Assembly (NCBI RefSeq): GCF_900142925.1 | Contig: NZ_FRCN01000009.1 | Span: forward strand, 96,494-160,493 | Origin: Chitinophaga sp. CF418 | Lineage (GTDB): Bacteria > Bacteroidota > Bacteroidia > Chitinophagales > Chitinophagaceae | Direction of reading: 5' to 3' | DNA length: 64,000 nucleotides | Shown here: positions 55,388 through 64,000 of the stretch, in pieces | Position numbering within the stretch: the first letter of the stretch is position 1 | How the letters are laid out: each line of letters starts with the position of its first letter | Notes under the pieces: generated by a model | What the model was told of the DNA's origin: nothing | The model's database searches: none | Seen by the model: only the letters and a program-made list of their open reading frames with translations | Position numbers and translations under genes: made by a program

Positions 55388-55842
55388 TGATGGCAACTGC
55401 TAATTATTATCCTCCTGTAGGGTTTCATTTTAAAGTAGAGTTCCTGTTCGACAAGAAGATGGAGAATGACATCTTTTTCCAGTCCGTATCAGGACTCAAC
55501 TTTCAGATGCAGACAGATACACTGCGGGAGGGCGGGGAGAACCGCTTTGAGCATGTGATACCGATGCGCAACAAGTGTACGGACCTCGTACTGCGCCGCG
55601 GCATCTTCAAACCGGCAGAATCTACCGTTTCGCAGTGGTGTCTCGATGCTTTCAGGAACTTCAGCTTTTCGCCCGTTGATCTCATCGTTACCCTGCTGAA
55701 TGAGCAGCATCAGCCGCTCATGACCTGGAAGGTGCACCGCGCCTGGCCCAAGAACTGGAAGGTGGCAGACTTCAATGCGGACAAAGGTGAAGTGGTCATT
55801 GAAACATTTGAACTGAATTATAACTATTTCAACGTGGAATAG
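55387..55842 (+). CDS. eCIS inner-tube protein (gp19-like), copy 2
   Basis: 151 aa from ATG 55387 (an ATG at 55390 would remove one residue). The YYPPVGFHFKVEFLF opening, FFQSVSGLNFQMQTDTLREGGENRFE, LVLRRGIFKPAESTVSQWC and the WKVHRAWPKNWKVADFNADKGEVVIETFELNYNYF end match the gp19-like fold of Pvc5-type tube initiators. It differs enough from copy 1 to be a specialised ring, perhaps at the baseplate. Start overlaps the stop of copy 1; the next small gene begins 24 bp after its own stop. Confidence 0.88.
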   Translation: MMATANYYPPVGFHFKVEFLFDKKMENDIFFQSVSGLNFQMQTDTLREGGENRFEHVIPMRNKCTDLVLRRGIFKPAESTVSQWCLDAFRNFSFSPVDLIVTLLNEQHQPLMTWKVHRAWPKNWKVADFNADKGEVVIETFELNYNYFNVE

Positions 55843-55865
55843 TAGCAACTTAAAAACCAGGCCCC

Positions 55866-56036
55866 ATGCCAGTAGAGATAAGAGAAATGGTCATCAAGGT
55901 AGCTGTCGATGAAGCTGCCGGCAACAAAGGTAAAACAGGTGGCGGCAATGAACAGCAGGAGGGATCTCCTGACGCTATTGTGCGCGCCTGTGTGGAAAAA
56001 GTGCTGCAAATCCTGAAAGATCAAAGAGAACGCTGA
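55866..56036 (+). CDS. DUF5908-like small eCIS protein (Pvc6 position)
   Basis: 56 aa, beginning MPVEIREMVIKVAVDEAAGN, with a short Gly/Gln linker and a C-terminal helix (DAIVRACVEKVLQILKDQ). The MPVEIREMVIKV opening and length fit the DUF5908 family, found beside tube and baseplate genes of eCIS. It occupies the slot of Pvc6/Afp6. Its stop overlaps the next start by one base (TGATG), so it is co-translated with the LysM gene. Probably an accessory of tube-baseplate assembly. Confidence 0.75.
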   Translation: MPVEIREMVIKVAVDEAAGNKGKTGGGNEQQEGSPDAIVRACVEKVLQILKDQRER

Positions 56037-56746
56037 TGGCAACGAATAAAGAAACGGCGAATGTTGAGAAGATCGTCATCCGGCCTTTCCTCACTCCGAA
56101 ACAGGATAAATCAGCCGGCGCCGATTTTACCATCCCCATTAACCCGGAAAGCTATGCCCAGTCTTACAAAGTAGAGGCCAAGGATAAAGCTACCGGTGGT
56201 AATCAGGGGAGCGCTCCGGAATACAAGTTCACCGCCCCCGAACAGCTCAAACTGGATTTTACCCTGGACAATACCGGTACCATTGAAGGAAATATCCTGA
56301 ACGGTACTGAAGTGAAGGATCAGGTGGAACAACTGCTGAATGTCGTGTACAAGATGCAGGGCGAGGCGCATAAGCCAGCCATCCTGAAGATCCAGTGGGG
56401 TCTGTTCACCTTTGACTGCATCCTTGCTACCCTGGATATCAATTATGTGCTTTTTAAGCCCAATGGGGAGCCTTTAAGGGCGAAGGTGAGTGCTTCGTTC
56501 ACTCAGTATGTTGAGCCCAAAAAACGGGTCGCAAAAGAGGATAAACACTCACCGGACCTTTTCCGTAGTGTCAGGGTGGCTGATGGCGATACGCTTCCGC
56601 TGCTCTGTTATAAAAGCTACGGAGACCCCGCCCTGTATATGCAGGTAGCTTATTACAATGAACTGGTCAGCGTACGGAAACTGCGTACGGATGATGAACT
56701 GGGCTTCCCGCCTGTGAAAAACACCGGCACCCAAAAAACTTCCTGA
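56036..56746 (+). CDS. eCIS tube/spike adaptor with C-terminal LysM (Pvc7-like)
   Basis: 236 aa. The N-terminal part (~1-165: KIVIRPFLTPKQDKSAGADFTIPINPESYAQSYKVEAKDK, then FTLDNTGTIEGN, LKIQWGLFTFDCILATLDINYVLF) has the pattern of the CIS tube-protein N-terminal domain. Residues ~176-225 (VRVADGDTLPLLCYKSYGDPALYMQVAYYN) form a LysM-like domain. In Afp/PVC the equivalent protein links tube initiator and spike in the baseplate hub. The start overlaps the DUF5908 stop; the VgrG-like gene begins 3 bp after the end. Confidence 0.87.
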   Translation: MATNKETANVEKIVIRPFLTPKQDKSAGADFTIPINPESYAQSYKVEAKDKATGGNQGSAPEYKFTAPEQLKLDFTLDNTGTIEGNILNGTEVKDQVEQLLNVVYKMQGEAHKPAILKIQWGLFTFDCILATLDINYVLFKPNGEPLRAKVSASFTQYVEPKKRVAKEDKHSPDLFRSVRVADGDTLPLLCYKSYGDPALYMQVAYYNELVSVRKLRTDDELGFPPVKNTGTQKTS

Positions 56747-56748
56747 AC

Positions 56749-58539
56749 ATGGCAAATGAAGAAAACGTAAGCACGGACGAACGGAACATACCTGCTACCC
56801 CGGATACCTACGATTACACCAAGATCGAGGTGCTGATCAATGGTAACAGGGTGAGCGATCCTTCCTATGATCTGCGTTCAGTTACTGTTGTGAAGGAAGC
56901 GAATCAGATCCCATACGCCAGGATCCAGTACCTGGACGGTGATACCTCACAGGAAAAATTTGCCCTGAGTGAAGCGGCTGATTTCATTCCCGGCAACAAG
57001 GTAGAGATACAGGTAGGACGCGACGGGAAAAACGTCTCTGTTTTCAAAGGTATTATAGTGAAACATGGCATCAAAGCCAGTGAGAACGGTAATGCCTGTC
57101 TGTATCTCGATTGCAGGGATGAAGCCGTGTCACTCACACTGGGCAGGAAGAACAAATACTTCCGGGACATGACCGACAGCGATGCCCTGCAAAAAGTGCT
57201 GGGTAGTAAGGCGGGTACAATGGCATCCACTTCCGTAACGCACAAAGAGCTGGTACAGTTCTATTGTACGGACTGGGACTTTGCCCTGAGCCGTGCAGAA
57301 ATGAACAGCTGTATCCTGCTGGTGCAGGACGGTAAGGTGAACATGGTGAAACCTGCCCTTGGTTCTCCTGCCATCACATTGGTGTACGGCGCTACCATCG
57401 AGGAATTCGATGCTGAAATAGACGCCCGCACCCAATGGCAGGAAGTAAACGCCAGCTCCTGGAGTTATAAGGACCAGGCTGTAAAGGAGAACTCCACATC
57501 AAGCGTGTCTTTCAAGGAGGCAGGCAATCTTACAGGCAGCTCGCTGGCTAAAGCAGTATCGCCGGCCAAACTGGAACTGCGGCACAGCGGCCTGGTAAGT
57601 GAGCCTGAACTGAAAGCCTGGACGGAATCAGTGATGCTGAAAAGCAGGATGTCCAAGATCCGCGGGCGTGCCAGGATAAAGGGCTCGCCTGATACAAAAC
57701 CCGGTGATACCATTGAGCTGAAAGGGCTGGGCAATCGCTTTAACGGCCAGGTATACGTGAGTGGCGTACGTCATGAATACGCGGAGGGCATCTGGCAGAC
57801 CCATTTACAGTTCGGTATCTCTCCTGAATGGTTCCATCATAAACCTGAACTGATAGAAACTCCTGCTGCAGGTATGCTGCCTGCCGTGCATGGGTTGCAG
57901 ATAGGTGTGGTGGTGCAGCTGGAGAGCGACCCTGACGGGGAAGACCGCATCCTGGTGAAGATGCCGCTGACAGACAATAACGATAAAGGCACCTGGGCCC
58001 GCGTAGCATCGCTGGATGCCGGCAAGGAAAGGGGCTACTTCTTCCGCCCTGAAATAGGTGATGAAGTGATCGTAGGCTTTGTAAATGGTGATCCACGTTT
58101 TGCAGTAGTGCTGGGAATGCTGCACAGCAGCAACAAGCCGGCTCCTGTACAGGCGCAGGATACCAATCATATCAAAGGTCTTGTAACCCGCAGCAAGATG
58201 AAAACCATGTTTGATGATGAGAACAAAGTGATGAAGATGGAAACGCCCGCAGGCAATTTCATTGAGCTCAGTGAAAAGGACAAAGCCATCACCATCCAGG
58301 ATCAGCATGGTAACATGATCAAAATGGAATCCGCAGGTATTACCATTAAAAGCCCCAAAGATATTAAGATGGAAGCTGGCGCTGCTTTCACGCTGAAAGC
58401 CGCTACAGACATCAAAATAGAAGGTGCCACCATTTCCGGAAAAGCAAGTACTACGCTGGAATTGAACGGGCAGGCCAAAGCAAAGGTCGCTTCTTCTGCC
58501 ATGCTGGAACTGACAGGTGGAATGGTGAAGATTAACTAA
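56749..58539 (+). CDS. eCIS VgrG-like spike protein (Pvc8-like)
   Basis: 596 aa. Residues ~20-370 have the gp27/VgrG hub fold (KIEVLINGNRVSD; WQEVNASSWSYKDQ; GDTIELKGLGNRF). Residues ~382-460 form the gp5-type OB-fold (LQIGVVVQLESDPDGEDRILVKMPL; PEIGDEVIVGFVNGDPRFAVVLGMLH), and ~485-596 a repetitive beta-helix needle (ETPAGNFIELSEKDKAITI, IKSPKDIKMEAGAAFTLKAA). The trimer forms the spike at the baseplate tip, with the downstream PAAR protein as its point. Close spacing to both neighbours supports this. Confidence 0.92.
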   Translation: MANEENVSTDERNIPATPDTYDYTKIEVLINGNRVSDPSYDLRSVTVVKEANQIPYARIQYLDGDTSQEKFALSEAADFIPGNKVEIQVGRDGKNVSVFKGIIVKHGIKASENGNACLYLDCRDEAVSLTLGRKNKYFRDMTDSDALQKVLGSKAGTMASTSVTHKELVQFYCTDWDFALSRAEMNSCILLVQDGKVNMVKPALGSPAITLVYGATIEEFDAEIDARTQWQEVNASSWSYKDQAVKENSTSSVSFKEAGNLTGSSLAKAVSPAKLELRHSGLVSEPELKAWTESVMLKSRMSKIRGRARIKGSPDTKPGDTIELKGLGNRFNGQVYVSGVRHEYAEGIWQTHLQFGISPEWFHHKPELIETPAAGMLPAVHGLQIGVVVQLESDPDGEDRILVKMPLTDNNDKGTWARVASLDAGKERGYFFRPEIGDEVIVGFVNGDPRFAVVLGMLHSSNKPAPVQAQDTNHIKGLVTRSKMKTMFDDENKVMKMETPAGNFIELSEKDKAITIQDQHGNMIKMESAGITIKSPKDIKMEAGAAFTLKAATDIKIEGATISGKASTTLELNGQAKAKVASSAMLELTGGMVKIN

Positions 58540-58560
58540 AAGATTAAACAGATACAGATA

Positions 58561-58851
58561 ATGCCCCCGGCAGCAAGAATATCAGATATGCATGTTTGTC
58601 CCATGGTAACAGGAGTAGTGCCACATGTAGGCGGCCCTGTTTCCGGTCCGGGCGTGCCTACGGTGCTGATAGGCGGAATGCCTGCAGCAACGGTGGGAGA
58701 TATGCTGGTGTGTACCGGACCGCCGGATGTTATTGTAAAAGGCTCTGCCACTGTCATGATAGGAGGCAAGCCTGCCGCCCGTATGGGCGATACGACAGCC
58801 CATGGCGGCTCTATCGTATTAGGATGTCCTACAGTGATGATAGGAGGTTAA
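58561..58851 (+). CDS. PAAR-domain spike-tip protein (Pvc10-like)
   Basis: 96 aa, about the length of a free-standing PAAR protein. PPAARISDMHVCPMVTG, PTVLIGGMPAATVGDMLVC, ATVMIGGKPAARMGDTTAHGG and CPTVMIGG are the repeated PAAR strands, with His and Cys residues likely binding the tip metal. No C-terminal toxin domain. It caps the VgrG-like trimer of the preceding gene (21-bp gap). Cargo may be linked to this tip. Confidence 0.93.
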   Translation: MPPAARISDMHVCPMVTGVVPHVGGPVSGPGVPTVLIGGMPAATVGDMLVCTGPPDVIVKGSATVMIGGKPAARMGDTTAHGGSIVLGCPTVMIGG

Positions 58852-58875
58852 CATAGCTACTTAAAAGATTTGTAT

Positions 58876-59334
58876 ATGCTCGACGCAAAAGATTTTCTGG
58901 GCTGCGGCTGGTCGTTTCCCCCCACCTTCCGCAAAGACAATGACGACAAGGATTGTTACGCTTTAATGGCCGTAGGGCGGGAGGATATTGAACAAAGCCT
59001 GCATATTCTTTTGTCTACCAGCCTGGGCGAGCGTGTGATGCTTCCCCAGTTTGGTTGTAACCTGGCAGATTACCAGTTTGAATCCATGAGCAATACACTG
59101 ATCGGTTTCATTACAGACCTGGTAACAAATGCCATCCTATACTACGAAGCAAGAATAAAAGCCGATAAGATCACTGTATCCCAGTCTGATTCCTGGGACG
59201 CCATACAGGGATGTTTACGCATCAATATTGATTATACCATCAGGGCCACTAATTCCCGGTACAACTATGTATATGACTTCTATATACAGGAAGGCCGTTC
59301 AGAAGGAATAAATGCAGCCATAGCAATAAGATAA
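58876..59334 (+). CDS. GPW/gp25 baseplate wedge protein (Pvc9-like)
   Basis: 152 aa from ATG 58876, 24 bp after the PAAR stop; the apparent longer reading uses TTG at 58870 and is not needed. DIEQSLHILLSTSLGERVMLPQFGCNLADYQFE with the ITVSQSDSW and LRINIDYTI segments is the gp25/lysozyme-like fold of CIS baseplate wedge proteins. It nucleates sheath assembly. Its stop overlaps the start of the J gene by one base (TAATG). Confidence 0.92.
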   Translation: MLDAKDFLGCGWSFPPTFRKDNDDKDCYALMAVGREDIEQSLHILLSTSLGERVMLPQFGCNLADYQFESMSNTLIGFITDLVTNAILYYEARIKADKITVSQSDSWDAIQGCLRINIDYTIRATNSRYNYVYDFYIQEGRSEGINAAIAIR

Positions 59335-62300
59335 TGAATGCTTCAGATAACATAACGAATAACCTGGTACGCGATGGTGTAAGCCAGTTGCAGCGTAAAA
59401 TGGAAGCGCTGTCAACAGACAAAGTGCAGATCGACGAACGTAGTACAGCCCAGTTACTGGGATTCCTGTACCGCTACGCCAGGTACGTACTTTACTATGA
59501 TGACACCGACCAGCCATTCCGTAAGGCTGATACATCACTGACGTCCCGCGGGGACTGGCAGGATTTCTTCCGCAGCAATCCGCCTTTCCAGTATGCTGCT
59601 ATCCAGCAGTTTGATACTGCCGGTTTTGATGCGGCTTATCAGAAGGCAAGGACAGACCTGTCGCAGCAATTGCCGGCAGACCAGTTCTGGTCCATGTTCT
59701 TCCGTATACTGGATATGGTGATGCAGCTGAATAGCTGGCATACACAGCTGGACAGCGCTACAGGACTTAGCGGAATGCTGGGCGCCCTGGTACAATCGGA
59801 TTTCAGTAAGGCTTTATACCGCCTTATCGCCATCGCCAATACCATGGTGGACGCTGAAAATCCACTGCCGGAAGAAGCGGTGAACAACATCGCCATCCTG
59901 CGGCAGAACAGCGGCTGGAACCTGACCATGGATAAGCTGATAGCTAAAGATGCTTACCTGGTAAGACTGAGCAGCTATCCCCGCCGTAAAAGAGAGAAAG
60001 TACTGACACAGCTGGATGAGCTGTTTGTCATCTTCTATAAAGGCATCCTGCAGGTACAGGATTTTGCCGTAAAAGATTTTGAAGCGGTGCTGAAGGGACA
60101 GCAGAAGCATCAGCCTCACGTGGGACTGTTGTACGCTTTCCTGGAGCTCTTTGCACAGGTGAAAACGCAGATGAACACCATCGGCCGTCAGCACCTGAAC
60201 TTCTTCTACGAAGAGGTACTGCAACTGAAAAAGAAACCGCTTACGCCTGATCATGTGCACCTGGTTGCAGAACTGGCTAAACAACTACCTGACTACCTGC
60301 TGAAGGAAGATACTGCATTGAAGGCCGGTAAAGATGCTACAGGTAAAGATGTTAGCTTCTTTACGGAAGAAGATGTGGTGCTGAACAAAGCGAAGGTGAA
60401 CCAATTGCGTACGCTTTTCAAAGACGATAAGGCAAACGTGTATGTGGCGCCTGTTGCTGCCAGTGCTGACGGACTGGGAGAAGGTTTCCGTAATCCCTCT
60501 TACAACAGCTGGCCTTTACTGGGAGCAGCTGAATATGTAAGCAAGAATAATCCGCAGGCAGGTGTTACGCATTTTCCTTTTGCCAGCACCGGATTGTTAA
60601 TCGCTTCGCCGGTACTGCTGTTGAAAGAAGGTACCCGTAATGTGACGGTTATTATTGAGCTGTCATCATTGGGGGATAAAGCAGCACAGCTGGCCGCCTT
60701 ACTGGATAAACCTTTCTATCTGCTGAATGAAGATATATTGAAAGTCTTTCAGAAGAAGGGTATCGATAAAGGCAGTCTGGCCGGCATCCGGACAAAAATG
60801 AAGAATGCCGGCATCACTGAGATATGGCTGGAAGATGCAGCAGGCGATCGTGATTTTGCTACCTATACGAATATTAGTCCGCAGCAATTGCCGGACGCAA
60901 AAGATATTGCACGCAGGCGACTACTGCAGGTAGATTGTACTACCGAAGCAGGCTGGTATCCTGCACCGGCTATCAGCACGTCACTTGTAGACAACAACAA
61001 GCTGACCCTGAACTTTGTACTGGCTGCCGATGCACCGGCACTGATCGTTCCGGCGCCTGATGTTGTAAAGGCTGCTTATCCCGTAAATGATCCGCTGCTG
61101 CGTATTCTCTTCAATCACAGCCTGCATTATTACCTGGCAGAGAGTGCCGCACCGTGGTATGATATATTGAGTAACCTGGTTATTCAGAATACCACTATCA
61201 ATGTACATGTGACTAATGTGAAGAACCTGCTGATCGGTAATGATGAGGGACCGCTTGATCCTAATGGTAAGTTCCTCCCTTTCACCAGTATACCTAAAGT
61301 AGGCAGCAACTTCTACATAGGCAGTGATGAGGTGTTCAGAAAACGGTTAACGGACCTGAAGCTGCATATGGAGTGGGAGGGATATCCTGATGACTTTGAA
61401 AAACATTATGCCGCTTATAACCTGCCGGGTATCAACAATACTTATTTTAAGGCAGACCTGGAACGACTGAATAATGGAGAGTGGAAAGGTATTGTTGGAG
61501 GAGAAGGTTCACTGTTGTTCGATCAGGATGGTGCTCATCATGTACAGCGGGTGAGGGAGATCGATGTACCTGAGGTAGAAAATATACCACTGCTGACGCA
61601 GCCTGCTCCGTTGCTCCCTTATAGCAATGCCGCACTGTATGGATTCCTGCGGTTGAAATTGGTTAATAATTTCAAACACGATGAGTACCCGGGCATCCTG
61701 GGCTCTCAGTTGCTGAAAGTAGGTAACCTGAGACTGGACGATATAAAGGCGAAGGCAAGCGGTCTCTTAACTTCGGCTACTGGCACACATGTACAGACAG
61801 GTCTCTCCCTGGGTAAAGCCAACCTCATTACAAAGGATTCTTCTGATGCAGATTTTCTTAATCTGAGAGCTTTAGCTGGTAGTGCAAATACCAGCGCTGA
61901 TGGTACTGAAGGTCTTGCCGGGGAGATGAACACGTTTGTGGGTAATAATATCGGTTCTTTAATAGCGCTTCCCCTACCGCCATATACGCCCACTATTAAA
62001 GGGTTCTTTCTGAATTATGATGCAACTGCTACCGGTGCTGATGTCACCCTGCTGCATCAATATCCTTACGAAGAGGGTAACTATAAAACTTTGTCTTCCG
62101 GTGCTACTGCCAACTTCATGCCTGTGTATGAAGATGAGGGTACGCTCTATATAGGATTGGAACAGGCTGTGCCGGGAACCAACGTAGCCTTGTTGTTCCA
62201 GCTGGCGGAGTTTACTGCGAATCCAGATATCCGCAGGGCCGATATTCAATGGCATTATATGTCAGGTAATGAATGGAAAGCCCTGGAAAAAAATACACAG

Positions 62301-63338
62301 ATCATCAGTGATACGACCAAAGAGATGCTGGTGTCGGGCATTGTAACCCTTGCACTGCCATGGGATGCGGATACGACTCATACCGTATTGCCTTCCGGCC
62401 TGCACTGGTTACGTATCACCACACATCAGTATTCAGCGGCTGTATGCGAAGGTGTTGCTATCATGGCACAGGCAGCAGAGGCGGTGTTCCGCAGCCAGGA
62501 GAATGATCCTGCACGTGTGAATACTGCATTGGCTGCACAGACTATCAGTGGCCTGGTTGTGCCTGATGCAATGATCACGAAGATTACCCAGCCCTATTCC
62601 TCTTTCGGAGGACGGAAAGAAGAAACGGCTGATGAGTTCTATACCCGTGTCAGTGAACGTTTGCGCCACAAAGGAAGGGCCATCAATGTTTTTGACTACG
62701 AGCGCATCATACTGGATGCATTTCCGGAGATATCCAAGATCAAATGCATTCCGCATAGTAAGATGTGCCGGGATGAACAGGGCAACATCACACAGTTACA
62801 ATCGCCCGGATGGGTGACGCTGGCGGTGATTCCGCAGATAGATAATTATCCTGCAGACGAGCGCTTCAGTCCTAAAGTAAGCCGCATCATCCTGGAAAGG
62901 GTCAGCGAATATCTGCGTACACGCACTTCAGTATTTGCAAAAGTGCAGGTCATCAACCCTGTATACCAGCAAATCAGCTTCAAGGGGAATATCCGTCTGA
63001 GAGCTGGCAGAGATGCCAATTTCTATCAGAAGAAACTGGTCAGCGAAGTACAGGCTTACCTGTCGCCCTGGATCAACAGCGGCTCACAGAATATCGTATT
63101 TGGCGGTACGCTTATGATGTCATCCGTATTACAGTTCATCGAAAATCGTGAGTACGTGGATTATGTCACTGACTTTACGATGTTCGTGAAAAGCGGAGGC
63201 GTTGAAGGGCCACCGGTAAAGGCTGTCACCGCTGATACGCCATGGTCTGTACTGATAGGCGGCGAACAAACTTATACAATCATTACTAACGATACCTGTA
63301 ACGGCAACAGTCAGCAAGCTGTATTCAGGATCAAATAA
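59334..63338 (+). CDS. Baseplate J/gp6-like wedge protein (Pvc11-like), long form
   Basis: 1334 aa, longer than typical gp47/J proteins. The C-terminal part (from about 1087: QPYSSFGGRKEETADEFYTRVSERLRHKGRAINVFDYERIIL, and EISKIKCIPHS) carries the J/gp6 signature, followed by a strand-rich tail around VIPQIDNYPADERFSPKVSRIILERVSEYL. The N-terminal ~1000 residues are a large extension of helical and beta segments with no recognised family, possibly forming the outer wedge. It starts by overlapping the gp25 stop and ends 30 bp before the last gene. Confidence 0.88.
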   Translation: MNASDNITNNLVRDGVSQLQRKMEALSTDKVQIDERSTAQLLGFLYRYARYVLYYDDTDQPFRKADTSLTSRGDWQDFFRSNPPFQYAAIQQFDTAGFDAAYQKARTDLSQQLPADQFWSMFFRILDMVMQLNSWHTQLDSATGLSGMLGALVQSDFSKALYRLIAIANTMVDAENPLPEEAVNNIAILRQNSGWNLTMDKLIAKDAYLVRLSSYPRRKREKVLTQLDELFVIFYKGILQVQDFAVKDFEAVLKGQQKHQPHVGLLYAFLELFAQVKTQMNTIGRQHLNFFYEEVLQLKKKPLTPDHVHLVAELAKQLPDYLLKEDTALKAGKDATGKDVSFFTEEDVVLNKAKVNQLRTLFKDDKANVYVAPVAASADGLGEGFRNPSYNSWPLLGAAEYVSKNNPQAGVTHFPFASTGLLIASPVLLLKEGTRNVTVIIELSSLGDKAAQLAALLDKPFYLLNEDILKVFQKKGIDKGSLAGIRTKMKNAGITEIWLEDAAGDRDFATYTNISPQQLPDAKDIARRRLLQVDCTTEAGWYPAPAISTSLVDNNKLTLNFVLAADAPALIVPAPDVVKAAYPVNDPLLRILFNHSLHYYLAESAAPWYDILSNLVIQNTTINVHVTNVKNLLIGNDEGPLDPNGKFLPFTSIPKVGSNFYIGSDEVFRKRLTDLKLHMEWEGYPDDFEKHYAAYNLPGINNTYFKADLERLNNGEWKGIVGGEGSLLFDQDGAHHVQRVREIDVPEVENIPLLTQPAPLLPYSNAALYGFLRLKLVNNFKHDEYPGILGSQLLKVGNLRLDDIKAKASGLLTSATGTHVQTGLSLGKANLITKDSSDADFLNLRALAGSANTSADGTEGLAGEMNTFVGNNIGSLIALPLPPYTPTIKGFFLNYDATATGADVTLLHQYPYEEGNYKTLSSGATANFMPVYEDEGTLYIGLEQAVPGTNVALLFQLAEFTANPDIRRADIQWHYMSGNEWKALEKNTQIISDTTKEMLVSGIVTLALPWDADTTHTVLPSGLHWLRITTHQYSAAVCEGVAIMAQAAEAVFRSQENDPARVNTALAAQTISGLVVPDAMITKITQPYSSFGGRKEETADEFYTRVSERLRHKGRAINVFDYERIILDAFPEISKIKCIPHSKMCRDEQGNITQLQSPGWVTLAVIPQIDNYPADERFSPKVSRIILERVSEYLRTRTSVFAKVQVINPVYQQISFKGNIRLRAGRDANFYQKKLVSEVQAYLSPWINSGSQNIVFGGTLMMSSVLQFIENREYVDYVTDFTMFVKSGGVEGPPVKAVTADTPWSVLIGGEQTYTIITNDTCNGNSQQAVFRIK

Positions 63339-63368
63339 ATCATTCATAAAAAACTAAAAGATACTCCC

Positions 63369-64000
63369 ATGTCTATAACAACCAGAGCAGCGCTGAAAGC
63401 ACAATTTAAGACCGGCGCTATACCCACCTCGCAGGATTTCTTTAACCTGATAGACTCTACGCTGGTAAGAAGGGATGATGCTTTTTTCGGCAAATGGGCG
63501 GCTGGTATCTGCTATTACGAAGGCGATGTAGTGATCTACAACAATGCGTTGTATACCTGTACCCCCGCAGGCGATAAGCCTTGCGGCTGTGAAGGAAGTA
63601 CCGGTGATAATACAAAAGCAGATAAAAGCAAAGGACACTGCTCCACAGATAATCCGGAAATAGATTGTACCAACTGGAAAATGCTGGATATAGATGCTTC
63701 CGATGAAGATTGGGAGATCATCCGCAATGAAGATAAAGTGCCCATTATCATGTATGCCAAAGTGTTTGGCAAGATAGGCATGGGTACTGAAGATCCTAAA
63801 GCAAGGGTGCATATCCACGTGGATGAGCTGAAGGCGGATTTCCTCTTCAGCCCTGATAATGCACAGTCGCCTGAATTCGTGATCCAGCATGCCGCTGGTG
63901 ACAGTACACAATCATTGTCTGAAAAACTGGCGGATGATAAAGCTGTCTTTACGACTAATACTGAAGGATTCCTCTTCACCTCTATAGTACCGCCACCGGT
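63369..64000 (+). CDS. Fibre- or receptor-binding-like eCIS protein, 3' end outside the window
   Basis: Open frame from ATG 63369 (MSITTRAALKAQFKTGAIP) to the window end, at least 210 residues. The N-terminal segment TSQDFFNLIDSTLVRRDD recalls tail-fibre starts. Then FFGKWAAGICYYEGDVVIYNNALYTC...CTNWK shows a W-Y-Y-G-D-V...Y-C...W spacing like chitin-type carbohydrate-binding modules. After this a GKIGMGTEDPKARVHIHVDE segment resembles the beta-strand repeats of fibre shafts. Position after the J gene is where PVC/Afp fibres (Pvc13) or their attachment proteins lie. It may bind target glycans. C-terminus not seen. Confidence 0.7.
   Translation, partial: MSITTRAALKAQFKTGAIPTSQDFFNLIDSTLVRRDDAFFGKWAAGICYYEGDVVIYNNALYTCTPAGDKPCGCEGSTGDNTKADKSKGHCSTDNPEIDCTNWKMLDIDASDEDWEIIRNEDKVPIIMYAKVFGKIGMGTEDPKARVHIHVDELKADFLFSPDNAQSPEFVIQHAAGDSTQSLSEKLADDKAVFTTNTEGFLFTSIVPPP

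Noticed and set aside
58870..59334. TTG start for the gp25 gene
   Set aside because: An ATG two codons later (58876) gives the normal family length.
49754..64000. Prophage or type VI secretion system
   Set aside because: No capsid, terminase, lysis or T6SS membrane-complex genes; DUF4255, DUF5908 and LysM adaptor point to eCIS.

Overview
The window reads as chromosome of a Bacteroidota bacterium, most likely a Chitinophaga-like member of the Chitinophagaceae. The support is a type IX secretion (T9SS) adhesin with a type B sorting domain, a PorP/SprF partner, PD40-OmpA lipoprotein-type architecture, a GH20 hexosaminidase, weak Shine-Dalgarno use, and one promoter fitting the Bacteroidota TTTG-N19-TAnnTTTG consensus. 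The genus is an inference from gene content, not from a marker gene.

Layout. (1) 1-6.2 kb: a 5'-truncated tandem-repeat adhesin, then PorP/SprF and a TPR/PD40/OmpA protein, a classical T9SS surface operon. (2) 6.2-9.5 kb, minus strand: two AT-rich P-loop ATPase genes expressed from a promoter tiled by three 20-bp palindromes with a 27-bp period. (3) 9.5-15.6 kb: a secreted unknown plus an M48 metalloprotease (minus strand), then a PDZ serine protease with a degenerate second protease domain, a UBP-type zinc finger protein and a lipoprotein. (4) 15.8-19.5 kb: a two-gene operon encoding a SLOG / two-TM channel-like / tandem RCK / RyR protein and a TIR-like-STING protein. No CD-NTase is visible, which is unusual. 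(5) 19.6-21.1 kb: an HxlR regulator divergent from an MBL-fold hydrolase, with a 29-bp near-palindrome between them. (6) 21.1-27.4 kb, minus strand: a CHAT caspase-like protease translationally coupled to a 1405-aa protein with two STAND NTPase modules and a membrane segment. (7) 28.1-30.0 kb: GH20. (8) 30.1-31.9 kb: an AT-rich AAA ATPase plus PD-(D/E)XK-like nuclease pair. (9) 32.1-48.3 kb: a tight five-gene operon of PhoD-like phosphatase, DUF6603 giant protein and three large proteins I do not recognise. (10) 48.3-49.75 kb: a repeat-dense non-coding segment with an 84-bp near-perfect hairpin. (11) 49.75-64 kb: an extracellular contractile injection system (eCIS, Afp/PVC-like) cluster running off the window end: DUF4255 (Pvc16-like), unknown, sheath, two coiled-coil unknowns, two tube proteins, DUF5908, LysM tube/spike adaptor, VgrG-like spike, PAAR, gp25, baseplate J, and a truncated fibre-like gene.

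How the parts may work together. Regions 2, 4, 6 and 8 each have the make-up of conflict or immune-type modules (sensor or ATPase plus effector), interleaved with surface and proteolysis genes, so the window resembles a defence-rich segment next to an eCIS. The strongest candidates for undescribed biology are the STING plus RyR-channel operon, the five-gene giant-protein operon feeding into the eCIS cluster, and the two coiled-coil genes inserted between sheath and tube. eCIS parts expected but not seen (tape measure, AAA+ ATPase, Pvc12-like baseplate protein) probably lie beyond 64 kb.
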